The notes beneath the pieces were generated by a model that had not been told where the DNA came from, searched no databases, and was given only the letters and a program-made list of their open reading frames with translations. Shown one piece after another: positions 31,979 to 41,426 of a DNA stretch of 64,000 nt. This stretch comes from Virgibacillus_F sp049310925. Its GTDB lineage: Bacteria; Bacillota; Bacilli; Bacillales; Amphibacillaceae. Where the stretch lies: contig NZ_JBMERP010000003.1 of assembly GCF_049310925.1 (NCBI RefSeq), positions 80,199 to 144,198 of the forward strand, in the 5' to 3' direction. Made by a program: the position numbers and the translations under genes. Positions within the stretch are counted from its first letter, which is position 1. Each line of letters opens with the position of its first letter.

Positions 31979-33157
31979 TTGTTAAATGAAATTCCAATTT
32001 TATTAGGTGCCGGTCTTGTTTTACTAGGAATCTTTGTTTTAGGTTTTATTGCATTGAAGACGAATTTCCCCAGTGTGATTTTGTATATTCTTTTGGGAAT
32101 TGTGTTAGCCGGAACACTAAATCACAGTGAAATTTTACACTTTTCAAGCGAAGTTGCTATTGTGTTAATGTTCTTTTTGCTGGGACTAGAATTTAGTACA
32201 AAGCGATTGGGTTCGATCGCAAAAAAGATTTGGAGTTCTGGACTACTTGACTTAATACTTAGCCTTGTTGTTTCCATGCTAATAGCTTTTGGGTTTGGGA
32301 TGGACTGGTTCAGTGCATTTTTAATCGGAGGCATAACTTACGCAACGAGTTCTTCTATTACAGCTAAATTGCTCGATGACAAGGGTAGGATGGCAAACGC
32401 CGAAACAGAATTCGTTTTAGGGATACTGATATTTGAAGACTTAATTGCTCCAATAGTTGTAGCAGTTTTAATTGCATTAAGTGCTGGTGATGCATTTACG
32501 AGTACAGATCTTTTACTATTAGTAGGGAAGATAGTCGGACTTGCACTAATTGCAATCATCCTCGGAAAAACCCTGTTTAAACACTTCGAAAAGTTCCTGT
32601 TACGGATAGACGATGAGGATTTCAAATTCGCATTATTAGTGGGCATTGCACTAGCGTTTGGTGGACTGGCCCTTCTACTAGGACTATCAGAGGTTTTAGG
32701 TGCATTTCTTGCAGGTGTTATGCTTGCAGAAATTGGTAAAATTGAACGAGTTGAAGGCACAGTAACTCCAATTAAAAACTTAATGCTACCTACGTTTTTT
32801 GTATATTTTGGGACAACTATAAATGTTGGATCAGGTATACCAATGCCAATTCTTTTAATTGTTTTACTTATTTGGTCAGTCATTGCAAAAATTATAGTAG
32901 GTGTTGTCGGTGGTAAATTATACGGCCTTTCGAAACGTGTATCATTAAGAGCTGGATTATCACTTTGTGCAAGAGGGGAATTTTCTGTAGTAATTGCCAG
33001 TATCGCGCTTGGATCGATAAAGGTATTTGGTGGAATTTACATTATAATATCGGCGTTTATTGGTATGTTACTCTTTAGCTACGCGAACAAGATAACTACA
33101 AAGATATATGGTAAACCTGTTAAAAAGAAAAAGAACTTAAATGTGCCCACTGCTTAA
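31979..33157 (+). CDS. khtU: K+/H+ antiporter KhtU (CPA2 family)
   Basis: About 392 aa from TTG 31979 (SD GGGAGAGG). Eleven to twelve TM helices with CPA2 motifs: YATSSSITAKLL, GILIFEDLIAPI (the buried acid ED) and LSEVLGAFLAGVMLAE. It exports K+ in exchange for protons, and KhtT-KhtU form one complex. The TTG start is inferred, as no ATG fits the ribosome site. Confidence 0.88.
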   Translation: MLNEIPILLGAGLVLLGIFVLGFIALKTNFPSVILYILLGIVLAGTLNHSEILHFSSEVAIVLMFFLLGLEFSTKRLGSIAKKIWSSGLLDLILSLVVSMLIAFGFGMDWFSAFLIGGITYATSSSITAKLLDDKGRMANAETEFVLGILIFEDLIAPIVVAVLIALSAGDAFTSTDLLLLVGKIVGLALIAIILGKTLFKHFEKFLLRIDDEDFKFALLVGIALAFGGLALLLGLSEVLGAFLAGVMLAEIGKIERVEGTVTPIKNLMLPTFFVYFGTTINVGSGIPMPILLIVLLIWSVIAKIIVGVVGGKLYGLSKRVSLRAGLSLCARGEFSVVIASIALGSIKVFGGIYIIISAFIGMLLFSYANKITTKIYGKPVKKKKNLNVPTA

Positions 33158-33167
33158 TACGAAAAAG

Positions 33168-33200
33168 ACGGTACTGCTTTATGGCAGTACCGTCTCTTAT
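33168..33200 (+). terminator. Terminator after khtU
   Basis: GACGGTACTGC/GCAGTACCGTC stem, 5-base loop, T-rich tail. Confidence 0.85.
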
Positions 33201-33239
33201 TATTTGGCCACTTTCAAAAAAATTGACATAAATAAATAA

Positions 33240-33660
33240 ACGGACTTAGTGAAATTTTCTTTCGCAACCGTTCCTGCAGAATACTTCGCTTTCCACGGGC
33301 ACGGCCTCAGTCTCCTCAGAAGCAAAGAACGCTTCTTCCGGGGTCTTCGGACGCGTGCTGTTCGAGGCCGCAGAAAAACTTAAATATGGTACAAATGTGT
33401 CGATCTACCATCGCATCTTCGAATATACTTCGCGCACCTTAGGGAGAGTGCCGAGCCTCCTCGGACTACCGTCCTGCGGGGTCTCGTCGATCTCTTACTT
33501 CCCGTAGGAGTCTACGTATATTCAAGATGCTAATTTGAAGTGAAAAGTTAAATTTTTAAAATCTACCGCTTTTTCAGTGGCCTGCGTGCTGTTCCCGCAG
33601 GAGTCTACGTTTTCTGCCGGAACGACGTCACGAGGAGGCTGAAGCGTGCAACACAGTAAG
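33240..33660. repeat. Dispersed Bacillaceae GC-rich repeat region
   Basis: No gene. Segments such as CTTCGCTTTCCACGGGCACG, GCCTCAGTCTCCTC, CGCGCACCTTAGGG, CTGCGGGGTCTC and CGCAGGAGTCTACGT recur here and in 43630-43930. Such GC-rich patches are widespread in intergenic spaces of related halotolerant Bacillaceae. Their role is unknown. Confidence 0.6.
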
Positions 33661-33682
33661 CGAGTGTCTTTCCAAAGAGACA

Positions 33683-33791
33683 GTTGATATTTTCGTGTAA
33701 CGGATGATTCTCAAGCCGTGACGGTTGATATTTTAGGATAACGGATGATTCTCAGGCCGCAACGGTCGATTTTATCGGATAACGGTTGATT
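33683..33791. repeat. 41-bp tandem repeat, about 2.6 copies
   Basis: Units start at 33683, 33724 and 33765, each beginning GTTGATATTTT or GTCGATTTTAT and containing TAACGGATGATTCTCA. It lies in the same gene-free stretch before kapB. Confidence 0.75.
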
Positions 33792-33900
33792 ACTTAGCAC
33801 CTGGAACCTCCCGCGGAATGTGTATTTCCGTAGTTTTCACCCCTTCGCAATTTACATCAACTGCGAAGGTTAAAGAGCAACAATTCTTACTAATTAGCCA

Positions 33901-34281
33901 CTAGTTATAATGTTTTTCTTCTAATTGTTGGAGCGTTAGTAAAGCTTTATTATTAAAATCTGTATCTTTATAGGTCAGTTTTTCCTTTAATTTATCAACT
34001 GATTCTTTCAAAGATGTTTCATAAGATGGCAACTCCCCTTCAAAGGTGTGAACTGCAGGTTTGGCAACATTCATTTTTTCATTATACGCAAGCGCCTTTC
34101 TCTCATGAAAAAATACACCGTCAATTTTACCAGGGTTATGTAGATCTCCCTGCATCGGATGTTTTTGAACTGCTAATACTTTGATAAGAAAACGTTCTCC
34201 TCGGTCCTCTAATACCTCACCTATGTACTTCCCCGAATTATAATGTGCTCTAACAATCTGTCCAATCTTTATTTCTGCCAT
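33901..34281 (-). CDS. kapB: Kinase-associated protein KapB
   Basis: 126 aa with the KapB pattern GQIVRAHYNSGKYIGEV, VQKHPMQGDLHNP and FFHERKALAYNEK. In B. subtilis KapB modulates KinB-dependent entry into sporulation. No signal peptide is seen, so it is cytosolic here. RBS GGAGGG precedes ATG 34281. Confidence 0.85.
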   Translation of the reverse strand: MAEIKIGQIVRAHYNSGKYIGEVLEDRGERFLIKVLAVQKHPMQGDLHNPGKIDGVFFHERKALAYNEKMNVAKPAVHTFEGELPSYETSLKESVDKLKEKLTYKDTDFNNKALLTLQQLEEKHYN

Positions 34282-34429
34282 AGTAGACCCTCCGTGGAAA
34301 AGTTTATATCTCTATTTTACGTTAAATTAAAAAAAATTCAATTAACGCGCTTGTTTTATAATAAAGCATCGTATTGGTTTAAGAAAAAACACGAGTTTGG
34401 TACAATAGTGTCGAAGGAAGTGAGCAATT

Positions 34430-34648
34430 ATGATGGACTTTTTATATTTCCCCGAGGATAAAACGGAATATATTCCTGCTATTATAACGTTGGTTATTTT
34501 TATGATTGGTGCTGCAATAACAATGTATTATTTCTACAAACATTCAGAAAAAGAAGAAAAACGATTCAACGAACAATATGATCTTAATTCCACTAAGCAA
34601 TCAAGCAAAGAGCCACAATTAAGCGATAACAAAAATAAAGAAGAATGA
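34430..34648 (+). CDS. Small membrane protein, unknown function (72 aa)
   Basis: One hydrophobic helix (about residues 15-36, IPAIITLVIFMIGAAITMYY) followed by a charged tail (HSEKEEKRFNEQYDL). The RBS GAAGTGAG precedes two ATG codons (34430, 34433). No family is recognised. Followed by a hairpin with ACTAAAACC/GGTCTTAGT arms. Confidence 0.6.
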   Translation: MMDFLYFPEDKTEYIPAIITLVIFMIGAAITMYYFYKHSEKEEKRFNEQYDLNSTKQSSKEPQLSDNKNKEE

Positions 34649-34771
34649 CCTGTAAAAATACTAAAACCTAATTGGTCTTAGTATTTTTTAGTTTATCAAT
34701 AAAGATTGTAAGATGATTATTTTTCCCTGTTTGGTTGATACTAAAAGAAAACACCAGTGGAGGGAATGGAA

Positions 34772-35350
34772 ATGATACGAAAAGTTATAGCCGTACTAAT
34801 TTTCATTATCTTGTTTGGATGCCAAGGTGATGAGCAGACATCGTTAACGGTTGATATGTATAACGCTGCAGGTGATATGGTAGGGACGGCAAAGTTCGGT
34901 GAACAACCAGAAGGAGTTTCTATTAAAGTAAAAGTAGAGGGATTAACACCAGGCTTGCACGGTATTCATGTCCATGAATTTCCTGAATGCGAGGGGCCTG
35001 ATTTTAAAAGTGCTGGAAATCATTTCAACCCTGAAGGCAAAGAACATGGCCTGATGAATCCGAAGGGCCCACATCTGGGTGACCTTCCAAATGTTGAAGC
35101 GGATGCTAGTGGGGTCGTGGACGTTGAATTAATGCTAGCTAGCGCAACAATGTTAGAAGGGAAATCATCCATATTTAAAAATGGTGGAAAATCCTTAATT
35201 ATTCATAGTGAACAGGATGACGGGGTAAGTCAGCCTAGTGGTGAATCTGGTGAACGTTTAATTTGTGGTGAGATAAAACTTGAATCAAAAGAGGATTCTA
35301 AGGAATCACCAACTGACCCCACTGAAAACAATGAAAAGAAGAAAAAGTAA
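34772..35350 (+). CDS. sodC: Cu/Zn superoxide dismutase-like lipoprotein
   Basis: About 192 aa from ATG 34772. Lipobox LFGC near residue 17. The SodC domain shows HGIHVHEFPEC (metal ligands), GNHFNPEGKEHG and HLGDLPN, plus the C-terminal GERLICGEI; most metal ligands are present. B. subtilis SodC (YojM) is similar, but enzymatic activity in Bacillus has been questioned. The end is lysine-rich. Confidence 0.85.
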   Translation: MIRKVIAVLIFIILFGCQGDEQTSLTVDMYNAAGDMVGTAKFGEQPEGVSIKVKVEGLTPGLHGIHVHEFPECEGPDFKSAGNHFNPEGKEHGLMNPKGPHLGDLPNVEADASGVVDVELMLASATMLEGKSSIFKNGGKSLIIHSEQDDGVSQPSGESGERLICGEIKLESKEDSKESPTDPTENNEKKKK

Positions 35351-35396
35351 AACGAAAGCTTATACTGATGTTTCTTAGTATAAGCTTTCGTTTTTT
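35351..35396. terminator. Terminator between sodC and patB
   Basis: A 16-bp perfect stem (AACGAAAGCTTATACT) with a 10-base loop and T6; bidirectional. Confidence 0.9.
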
Positions 35397-35401
35397 ACAC
35401 A

Positions 35402-36571
35402 TTAAGTCGTATGAACTGCATCAATTATCCTTTTTACACCTTCCACAAGAGTAGCTTTTGGACAAGCAATATTCATACGCATAAATTGTGACCCTTCCTT
35501 ACCGTATTCAACCCCAGCATTAAGTCCCACTTTAGCTTTCTTAGTCATAAACTCTTTTAATGATTTGTCATCTAAACCAAGTTTGCTGCAGTCAATCCAC
35601 AATAAATAAGTTCCTTCAGTTTGAACAACCTTTAGTTTAGATGTATGTTGTTCAAACATGTCTACAACGTAATTTCGATGTTCGTGCAAAACCTTCCTTA
35701 GCTCTGTAAGCCACTCATCTCCATGTTTATAAGAAATCTCCAATGCCAGATTACCCATGGTGTTTAACATATGGTGACCTTGGCTTTCTAACTGGTTGTT
35801 GAGGATTTTACGTTTTTCCTTATCGGAAGTTACGATATAAGATGCCTGTAGCCCTGCCAAATTGAATGTTTTAGAAGGAGACATAAATGTAATTGTTTCA
35901 TGGCTGATTTCTTCTGACAAAGCTGCAACAGGGAAATGCTCAATCCCTGGGAAAGTTAGATCTCCATGTATTTCGTCACTAACAATTAAAACATTGTAAG
36001 ACATGCAAAGGTCAGCTAATTTTTTTAGTTCTTCCTTGCTCCAAACCCTGCCAACTGGATTATGAGGTGAGCATAAAATAAATGCTTTAACACCACTTTT
36101 TAATTTTTCTTCAAAGTCATCAAAATTTATTTGGTAAGAGTCTCCATTGTAAACCAGCTTATTCTTAACCACTTCGCGATCATGCTTTGTTATTACACTG
36201 TAAAAAGGTGTATACACTGGTGTTTGGATTAGTACTTTATCCCCGGGGTTCGTAAAAGCCTGAATCACCATATGTAGACTTGCAATAACACCAGGGCTGA
36301 ATGAAAGCCAATCAGTATCAATTGACCAACCATGGTGTCTCTCAAGCCAGCCTGAAATCTCACCCTTCACATCATTATCAAGAATGGTATATCCGAATAT
36401 TCCGTGTTTAGAACGTTCTACTAAAGCATCTATAACGGGTTGTGGTGTTTGGAAATCCATATCTGCAACCCACATTGGTAGTACATCTTCGCTTTGAAAG
36501 ACTGTTTGGAGAATGTCCCACTTAACGGATCTTGTTTGTTTACGATCATGGATATCAGTGAAATTTATCAT
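35402..36571 (-). CDS. patB: PLP-dependent C-S lyase PatB (MalY/PatB)
   Basis: 389 aa, class II aminotransferase fold. The PLP lysine is in SPSKTFNLAGLQ (about residue 233); substrate-site LCSPHNPVGRVW (about 168) and VSDEIHGDL (about 198). MalY/PatB enzymes cleave cystathionine or cysteine to pyruvate and a thiol. Between sodC and pgi as in related Bacilli. Confidence 0.9.
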   Translation of the reverse strand: MINFTDIHDRKQTRSVKWDILQTVFQSEDVLPMWVADMDFQTPQPVIDALVERSKHGIFGYTILDNDVKGEISGWLERHHGWSIDTDWLSFSPGVIASLHMVIQAFTNPGDKVLIQTPVYTPFYSVITKHDREVVKNKLVYNGDSYQINFDDFEEKLKSGVKAFILCSPHNPVGRVWSKEELKKLADLCMSYNVLIVSDEIHGDLTFPGIEHFPVAALSEEISHETITFMSPSKTFNLAGLQASYIVTSDKEKRKILNNQLESQGHHMLNTMGNLALEISYKHGDEWLTELRKVLHEHRNYVVDMFEQHTSKLKVVQTEGTYLLWIDCSKLGLDDKSLKEFMTKKAKVGLNAGVEYGKEGSQFMRMNIACPKATLVEGVKRIIDAVHTT

Positions 36572-36667
36572 GTCAAAACCTCCCTTTTTTCAGTATATCT
36601 AAACACATAAGCAAAGTACAAGAGGTTAGCTTGAATAGGAATGCATGAATTACGAAGCAAAAACACA

Positions 36668-36702
36668 CAAAAAAAAAGCAAAGCGTCAGACGCCTTGCTT
36701 AC
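36668..36702 (-). terminator. Terminator of pgi
   Basis: AAGCAAaGCGTC/GACGCcTTGCTT stem followed by a T9 run on the minus strand. Confidence 0.75.
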
Positions 36703-36846
36703 AGGGGGAATACGAGAAAGTCTTACACTATCAGTATTACCCCTTGGGGAATTTAATAAACACAATTTGACATTTTTTTTATAAAATATTTCGAAGTCTT
36801 TAAACAAAGTATCTGAAAATACTGATAAACAAGTAAAAGCTTCTTC

Positions 36847-38193
36847 TTACAGTCTTTTTTCGAGTGCTTCTTTTTCACTTTCAAATCCAGGTTTTCCTAA
36901 AAGTGCAAACATATTTTTCTTATATGCCTCAACGCCTGGCTGATTGAAAGGATTTACTCCTAATAAGTAACCACTGATTGCACAAGCTTTCTCAAAAAAG
37001 TAAACCAAATAGCCAAAGGTATATGCATCAAGTGCAGGTAATTCAATTACCAGATTCGGGACGCCGCCGTCATTATGTGCAATCATGGTTCCCTGGAAGG
37101 CTTTATCGTTAATCTCATGAAGGCTTTTTCCGGTCAAATAGTTCAACCCATCCAAGTTTTGTTTATCCTCTGTTACAGTTAATTCTTTTTTTGATGAGTT
37201 AACATGTAAAACAGTTTCGAAAAGGTTTCTTCTGCCATCTTGAATATATTGCCCCAATGAGTGAAGATCAGTGGTAAAGTTAGCTGAGGCAGGGAAAATT
37301 CCTTTTTGATCTTTTCCTTCACTTTCTCCAAACAATTGTTTCCACCACTCTCCAACATAATGAAGCTGGGGTTCGTAGTTAATCAGCATTTCAATCGTAT
37401 TTCCTTTGCTATAGAGACAGTTACGAATAGCTGCATATTGATATGCTGGATTATCATTTAGTGAGTTTATTGCTAAGTCATCAGCAGCTTGTTTCGCACC
37501 ATCCATCATGTCATCAATGGAAAGGCCACTTGCTGCAATTGGCAACAGACCAACAGCAGTTAGTACAGAAAAGCGTCCACCAACATCATCCGGAATAACA
37601 AAGCTTTCGTAGCCTTCTTCTGTGGCAAGCTTTTTTAATGCACCCTGCTGTTTATCTGTTGTTGCATAAATTCTATTTTTAGCGCCATCAATGCCATACT
37701 TTTCTTCTAAGAAGCTTCGGAAAATGCGAAATGCAATCGCAGGTTCTGTAGTCGTACCGCTTTTAGAAATTATATTAATGGATACGTCCTTGTCATCTAA
37801 AACTTCCAGCAACTCCTGCATATAAGTTGAACTAATGTGATGTCCAACAAAAATGACCTGTGGTGCTTTTCGTTGTTCTTTGTCGAGCATGTGAGCAAAA
37901 GAATGGTTCAACATTTCAATCGCAGCCCGTGCTCCTAAATATGATCCGCCAATGCCTATTACTAATAAAACATCGGAGTCTTTTCTGATTTTCTCTGCAC
38001 TTGCTTTAATTCGTGTGAATTCTTCTTGATCAAAACTGTTTGGTAGGTCTAACCAACCTAAATAATCATTACCAGCTCCAGTCTTGTTATGTAAAGCCTG
38101 ATGAGCTGCAGAAACAGCTTCCTTCATCTGCTCCAGTTCGTCTTCGTTTAAGAATGGGATTGCCTTTTTATATGAGAAATTAATGTGTGTCAT
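36847..38193 (-). CDS. pgi: Glucose-6-phosphate isomerase
   Basis: About 448 aa from ATG 38193 (SD AAGGAGG). It has the phosphosugar-binding VIGIGGSYLGARAA (about 80), SKSGTTTEPAIAFR (about 140) and the catalytic Glu in LFGESEGKDQKG (about 290). Interconverts glucose-6-P and fructose-6-P. Length typical of Gram-positive Pgi. The 23 extra residues upstream have no SD. Confidence 0.95.
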   Translation of the reverse strand: MTHINFSYKKAIPFLNEDELEQMKEAVSAAHQALHNKTGAGNDYLGWLDLPNSFDQEEFTRIKASAEKIRKDSDVLLVIGIGGSYLGARAAIEMLNHSFAHMLDKEQRKAPQVIFVGHHISSTYMQELLEVLDDKDVSINIISKSGTTTEPAIAFRIFRSFLEEKYGIDGAKNRIYATTDKQQGALKKLATEEGYESFVIPDDVGGRFSVLTAVGLLPIAASGLSIDDMMDGAKQAADDLAINSLNDNPAYQYAAIRNCLYSKGNTIEMLINYEPQLHYVGEWWKQLFGESEGKDQKGIFPASANFTTDLHSLGQYIQDGRRNLFETVLHVNSSKKELTVTEDKQNLDGLNYLTGKSLHEINDKAFQGTMIAHNDGGVPNLVIELPALDAYTFGYLVYFFEKACAISGYLLGVNPFNQPGVEAYKKNMFALLGKPGFESEKEALEKRL

Positions 38194-38320
38194 GTTTTGC
38201 CTCCTTGTCAATCTTTCCATATTACTGTACCGAACAAATGTAGTGAAATCAAGAACGAACATGCATATATTTTGCTTAACAGGAAAAAATAGTTGTTAAT
38301 CGTTAGAAGGAGGGATTAAG

Positions 38321-38560
38321 ATGAGTGGAATTCAACGTATCGCACTAGCTCTAACCATTGTCGGGGCAATAAACTGGGGGCTTATCGGCTTGTTTCAATA
38401 CGATTTAGTTGCAGCAATCTTTGGTGGTGGAGAACAAAGTGGTGCCATTGCACGTGTTATTTATGCACTAGTAGGAATCAGCGGACTAATTGCTTTATCG
38501 CTTTTATTTAAACCGGATGAGGCATTTGCTGACAAAAGAGAAACCAGAACAGAAACATAA
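38321..38560 (+). CDS. yuzA: DUF378 membrane protein YuzA
   Basis: 79 aa, two TM helices. Shows the DUF378 pattern ALTIVGAINWGLIGLF and ARVIYALVGISGL. Its function is unknown. SD AAGGAGGG before ATG 38321. Confidence 0.85.
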   Translation: MSGIQRIALALTIVGAINWGLIGLFQYDLVAAIFGGGEQSGAIARVIYALVGISGLIALSLLFKPDEAFADKRETRTET

Positions 38561-38602
38561 GTTTTTAATAACCACAGACGCAATTAAAAGGGTTCGCTAA
38601 AC

Positions 38603-38679
38603 ATTAGAAAACTTGGCTTATCGCCAAGCCTTAATGGCACTTATGCAGTAAGAAAGAATTTATACTTTCTTTCCTGCTA
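38603..38679. repeat. Dispersed palindromic repeat, copy 1
   Basis: Shares blocks TTAGAAAACT, CTTATCGCCAA, CACTTATGCAG, AAGAAAG and TATACTTTCTTTC with 42789-42880, in the opposite orientation. The last part folds into a hairpin. Non-coding. Confidence 0.65.
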
Positions 38680-38752
38680 AAAAAAGAGGCTCACTTAACC
38701 AAATATACTATTTGCATAGTAGCAATGGTGAGTGGCCTTTTCTTAAGCAAAA

Positions 38753-39142
38753 TTAGTTCTTGTATGTTTCTTCGCGTTCTTCAGATTGTTCAATCCATTG
38801 TTCTAGCTTATCTTTTAACGTATTAAAACCAGCTGAACTATCTTGTTGCTGCTGTTGAACAGGTTGGTTTTTAGGTGCTTTCGTTTGTTGCTTTGGTGCT
38901 TCTTCTGTAGCACGGATTGATAATGACACTTTGTTTTTATCCGAATCCACGTTTAAAACCTTAACATTTACACTATCACCAACAGTTAAATGCTCATTAA
39001 TGTCTTTCACATAACCATGTGTAACTTCGGAGATATGAACCAATCCTTGTGTTTCGTCATCTAAAGCAACAAATGCACCGTATGGTTGAATTCCTGTAAC
39101 TTTTCCTTCTAGTACTTGACCAGTTTCAAACTTGTCTGTCAT
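38753..39142 (-). CDS. yugI: S1-domain general stress protein YugI (GSP13)
   Basis: About 129 aa. One S1 RNA-binding domain (residues 5-75: VLEGKVTGIQPYGAFVAL, GLVHISEVTHGYV), then a flexible Q/K/A tail with poly-Q (VQQQQQD). GSP13 binds ribosomes in B. subtilis and is stress induced. ATG 39142 chosen over 39151 for spacing. Confidence 0.88.
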   Translation of the reverse strand: MTDKFETGQVLEGKVTGIQPYGAFVALDDETQGLVHISEVTHGYVKDINEHLTVGDSVNVKVLNVDSDKNKVSLSIRATEEAPKQQTKAPKNQPVQQQQQDSSAGFNTLKDKLEQWIEQSEEREETYKN

Positions 39143-39241
39143 GCTGAACAACTCCTATACCTATTTCAATTCTTTTCACACAATATAACATTTTACCACA
39201 AATTGTGGATTCAAGCAAAAAAAATCGGAAGGATGATAAAA

Positions 39242-39649
39242 ATGGTCCCAATAGATTCTACTATTGAAAATACCATGTTCTCTCTTTATGTTTTAGAGGA
39301 ATTGCTTAAACCAGAAGGATTTGTCATCGGATCAAGCTGGGATTATGATAGCGGATATTTCGACTATCTGCTTGACAATAAACAAGCGTATTATTATTTA
39401 CGGATCCCTTTTTATGCAGTTGCTGGATCTCTTGATTATCCCGGAGTTACTGTCCGCGTTGATAAACCATTCTTACTTGCCCATGAATATCAAAAAGGCA
39501 TTGATGAAAAAGCAGAAACTGGAGCATTAAGCGGTGCAGTTGATCAATTCCAAACACCTACAAATCCGGATGCAGAGATGCCGCACGAATATATAGAGAT
39601 GGGAAAAGATTTAACCAAACGTGTAGAAGGATTACTCATCCCGAGCTGA
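39242..39649 (+). CDS. yugN: YugN-like protein
   Basis: About 135 aa from ATG 39242 (SD CGGAAGG). Matches the YugN family segments GSSWDYDSGYFDYLL and LRIPFYAVAGSLDYPG. Function unknown. Its stop codon overlaps the convergent yugO gene by 18 bp, an unusual tail-to-tail overlap. Confidence 0.85.
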   Translation: MVPIDSTIENTMFSLYVLEELLKPEGFVIGSSWDYDSGYFDYLLDNKQAYYYLRIPFYAVAGSLDYPGVTVRVDKPFLLAHEYQKGIDEKAETGALSGAVDQFQTPTNPDAEMPHEYIEMGKDLTKRVEGLLIPS

Positions 39650-40633
39650 CAATACGCCCAATATATCACCTGATTGTAGTTCAGTATCAGTTTCGGGGTT
39701 TATCTCCCATACGTTGTTACGTTTAACTCCTAGCAAAACCTGGTGATTGTTAAAGTAACGATAAGCTACTTTTCCAAATGATAATCCTTCGAGGTTTGCA
39801 GGGAGTTTTTGTCGCTGAATCTGTTGATTTTTTAATAGGGTATCAATCATTTCTACAGGACTAAATTTTTCTGTGGAAAATAATTCCTGATAAAGTAAAC
39901 TGCTAATTAAATCATTAGGTTGAACGATGGAAGTAGCACCCGCTCTTTTTGTATTTTCTACTTGGTTAGTTAATACTTCAGCCAACAGGTATACAGCGGT
40001 ATTGTTTCCTCTTATAGCAACTGTTGTCAAAACAGTATGTCGATCAGATATTTTTTCCGTTTTAGATGTATCAGCTGTAATCAAAACAAACTTAGCTGCA
40101 TCTATGTTTGCCTTTAAAAGTGTTTCATCTACACTTGCTTCGCCACTAATAAAGTGAAAAGGTGTATGGTCATATGATAGATGCCTTAGGGTACTGTCGA
40201 TCAGAACAATTTCAGCGAACTTATTCTTGGAAATAATTAAATCAACAAGTTTTCTGGCACGTTCATTCCAGCCAACTATTACAATGTGGTTTTTCCCTTT
40301 ATAAGTAACCTTACCCCTAGATAAATCATTTTTTTGTTTGAAGGTGCTTGTTGACAACGTTGCAATGTAAAACGTAAGCAGCCCACCACCAGATAAAATC
40401 AGTAAGATACCAATAATTCTTCCATGCACTGTTAAGGGTACATAATCACCATAACCAACTGTAGCACCTGTGACAAATGCCCACCATACTCCGTCAAAGA
40501 CCGTTGGAAACTCCTTTGGTTCGACTATATGAATAACTGTACCAAAAAGCATCATGATGAGAAAAACAGTGACTAGCAGACGCAACGTGATTGGTAATCG
40601 GTAATAGATATGCTTAAAAAGTTGAGTACGCAT
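39632..40633 (-). CDS. yugO: Potassium channel protein YugO
   Basis: 333 aa. N-terminal two-TM pore with selectivity filter TVGYGDY (about residues 58-64), then an RCK N-domain (HIVIVGWNERARKLVDLI, about 112) and a C-terminal TrkA-C domain. B. subtilis YugO releases K+ and carries electrical signals in biofilms. Beside yugN as in B. subtilis. Confidence 0.9.
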   Translation of the reverse strand: MRTQLFKHIYYRLPITLRLLVTVFLIMMLFGTVIHIVEPKEFPTVFDGVWWAFVTGATVGYGDYVPLTVHGRIIGILLILSGGGLLTFYIATLSTSTFKQKNDLSRGKVTYKGKNHIVIVGWNERARKLVDLIISKNKFAEIVLIDSTLRHLSYDHTPFHFISGEASVDETLLKANIDAAKFVLITADTSKTEKISDRHTVLTTVAIRGNNTAVYLLAEVLTNQVENTKRAGATSIVQPNDLISSLLYQELFSTEKFSPVEMIDTLLKNQQIQRQKLPANLEGLSFGKVAYRYFNNHQVLLGVKRNNVWEINPETDTELQSGDILGVLSARDE

Positions 40634-40687
40634 GTGGTCACCTTTTATTTAAGATTTTTTATCAGTATGGACAATTAGACACAAAAA

Positions 40688-40709
40688 AAGACACCCCAGG
40701 GGATGTCTT
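40688..40709 (-). terminator. Terminator of thioredoxin-family gene
   Basis: AAGACAcCCC/GGaTGTCTT-type hairpin followed by T7 on the minus strand. Confidence 0.7.
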
Positions 40710-40736
40710 ATCATTTAATTAGTAGGAAAACACAAT

Positions 40737-41285
40737 TTATTGTAATGATTTCTTTATACTTTTGTAGACCTCATCCCAAAAATCAGTATTATCACGAAAA
40801 GTTTTTGTCATAAATAGCAACATTTCGCCAAGCTTTTCTTGATAATCATCTGTGTCTTTGCTAGGTAAATTAGCGCGTGCATCATCCAAAAACTGTTGGA
40901 TTTTTTCGGCACGTGGACCCCATTTTGCAACTTCATTACCTGCTTCATCAATGAAAACAAATATAGGTATAGATCTTGATTTTCCATTCGTAAGGTATTT
41001 GTCCATGAGTTCAAGATTCGCATCTCTTGGTAACAGGGATACACCAATATTGGAGTGTTCTGCAATTCGCAAAAGGATAGGGATATTTAACATAGCGTCG
41101 CCACACCAATCTTCTGTTAATACCAGTACACGAAGCCGCTTGCTTTTTACCTTTTGAAAAAATAGTTCATCATTTGGGGCAGAGAAATTGTCATAGATAT
41201 GTAGTAGGTTCTCCTTATGCTTCTCCATCGATTCTATATATTCATCAGAGGACATTCCCTTTTCATACCAATTGTTTAATGTCAT
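40737..41285 (-). CDS. Thioredoxin-family protein
   Basis: About 182 aa. The thioredoxin-like core contains VLTEDWCGDAMLNIP: the usual CxxC is reduced to a single active cysteine (WCGDA), and cis-proline is in SIPIFVFID. It probably acts as a thiol transferase or bacilliredoxin-like protein; the substrate is unknown. ATG 41285 follows AAGGAGTG. Confidence 0.8.
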   Translation of the reverse strand: MTLNNWYEKGMSSDEYIESMEKHKENLLHIYDNFSAPNDELFFQKVKSKRLRVLVLTEDWCGDAMLNIPILLRIAEHSNIGVSLLPRDANLELMDKYLTNGKSRSIPIFVFIDEAGNEVAKWGPRAEKIQQFLDDARANLPSKDTDDYQEKLGEMLLFMTKTFRDNTDFWDEVYKSIKKSLQ

Positions 41286-41426
41286 TAACTTCACTCCTTT
41301 TTTTAATCTGTCTTATAAAAGTTTACCCAACTTGTCAAGTTTCGTAAACAAAAGTGCTCTAGTTAAAAAAGTTTGCTATTATGTAATTGGAGCGAACTAT
41401 TTAATTGTTATAGGAGGAATTTTTCA

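Noticed and set aside
36568..36807. 79-aa minus-strand ORF between patB and pgi
   Set aside because: It runs through the pgi terminator hairpin and has no ribosome site.
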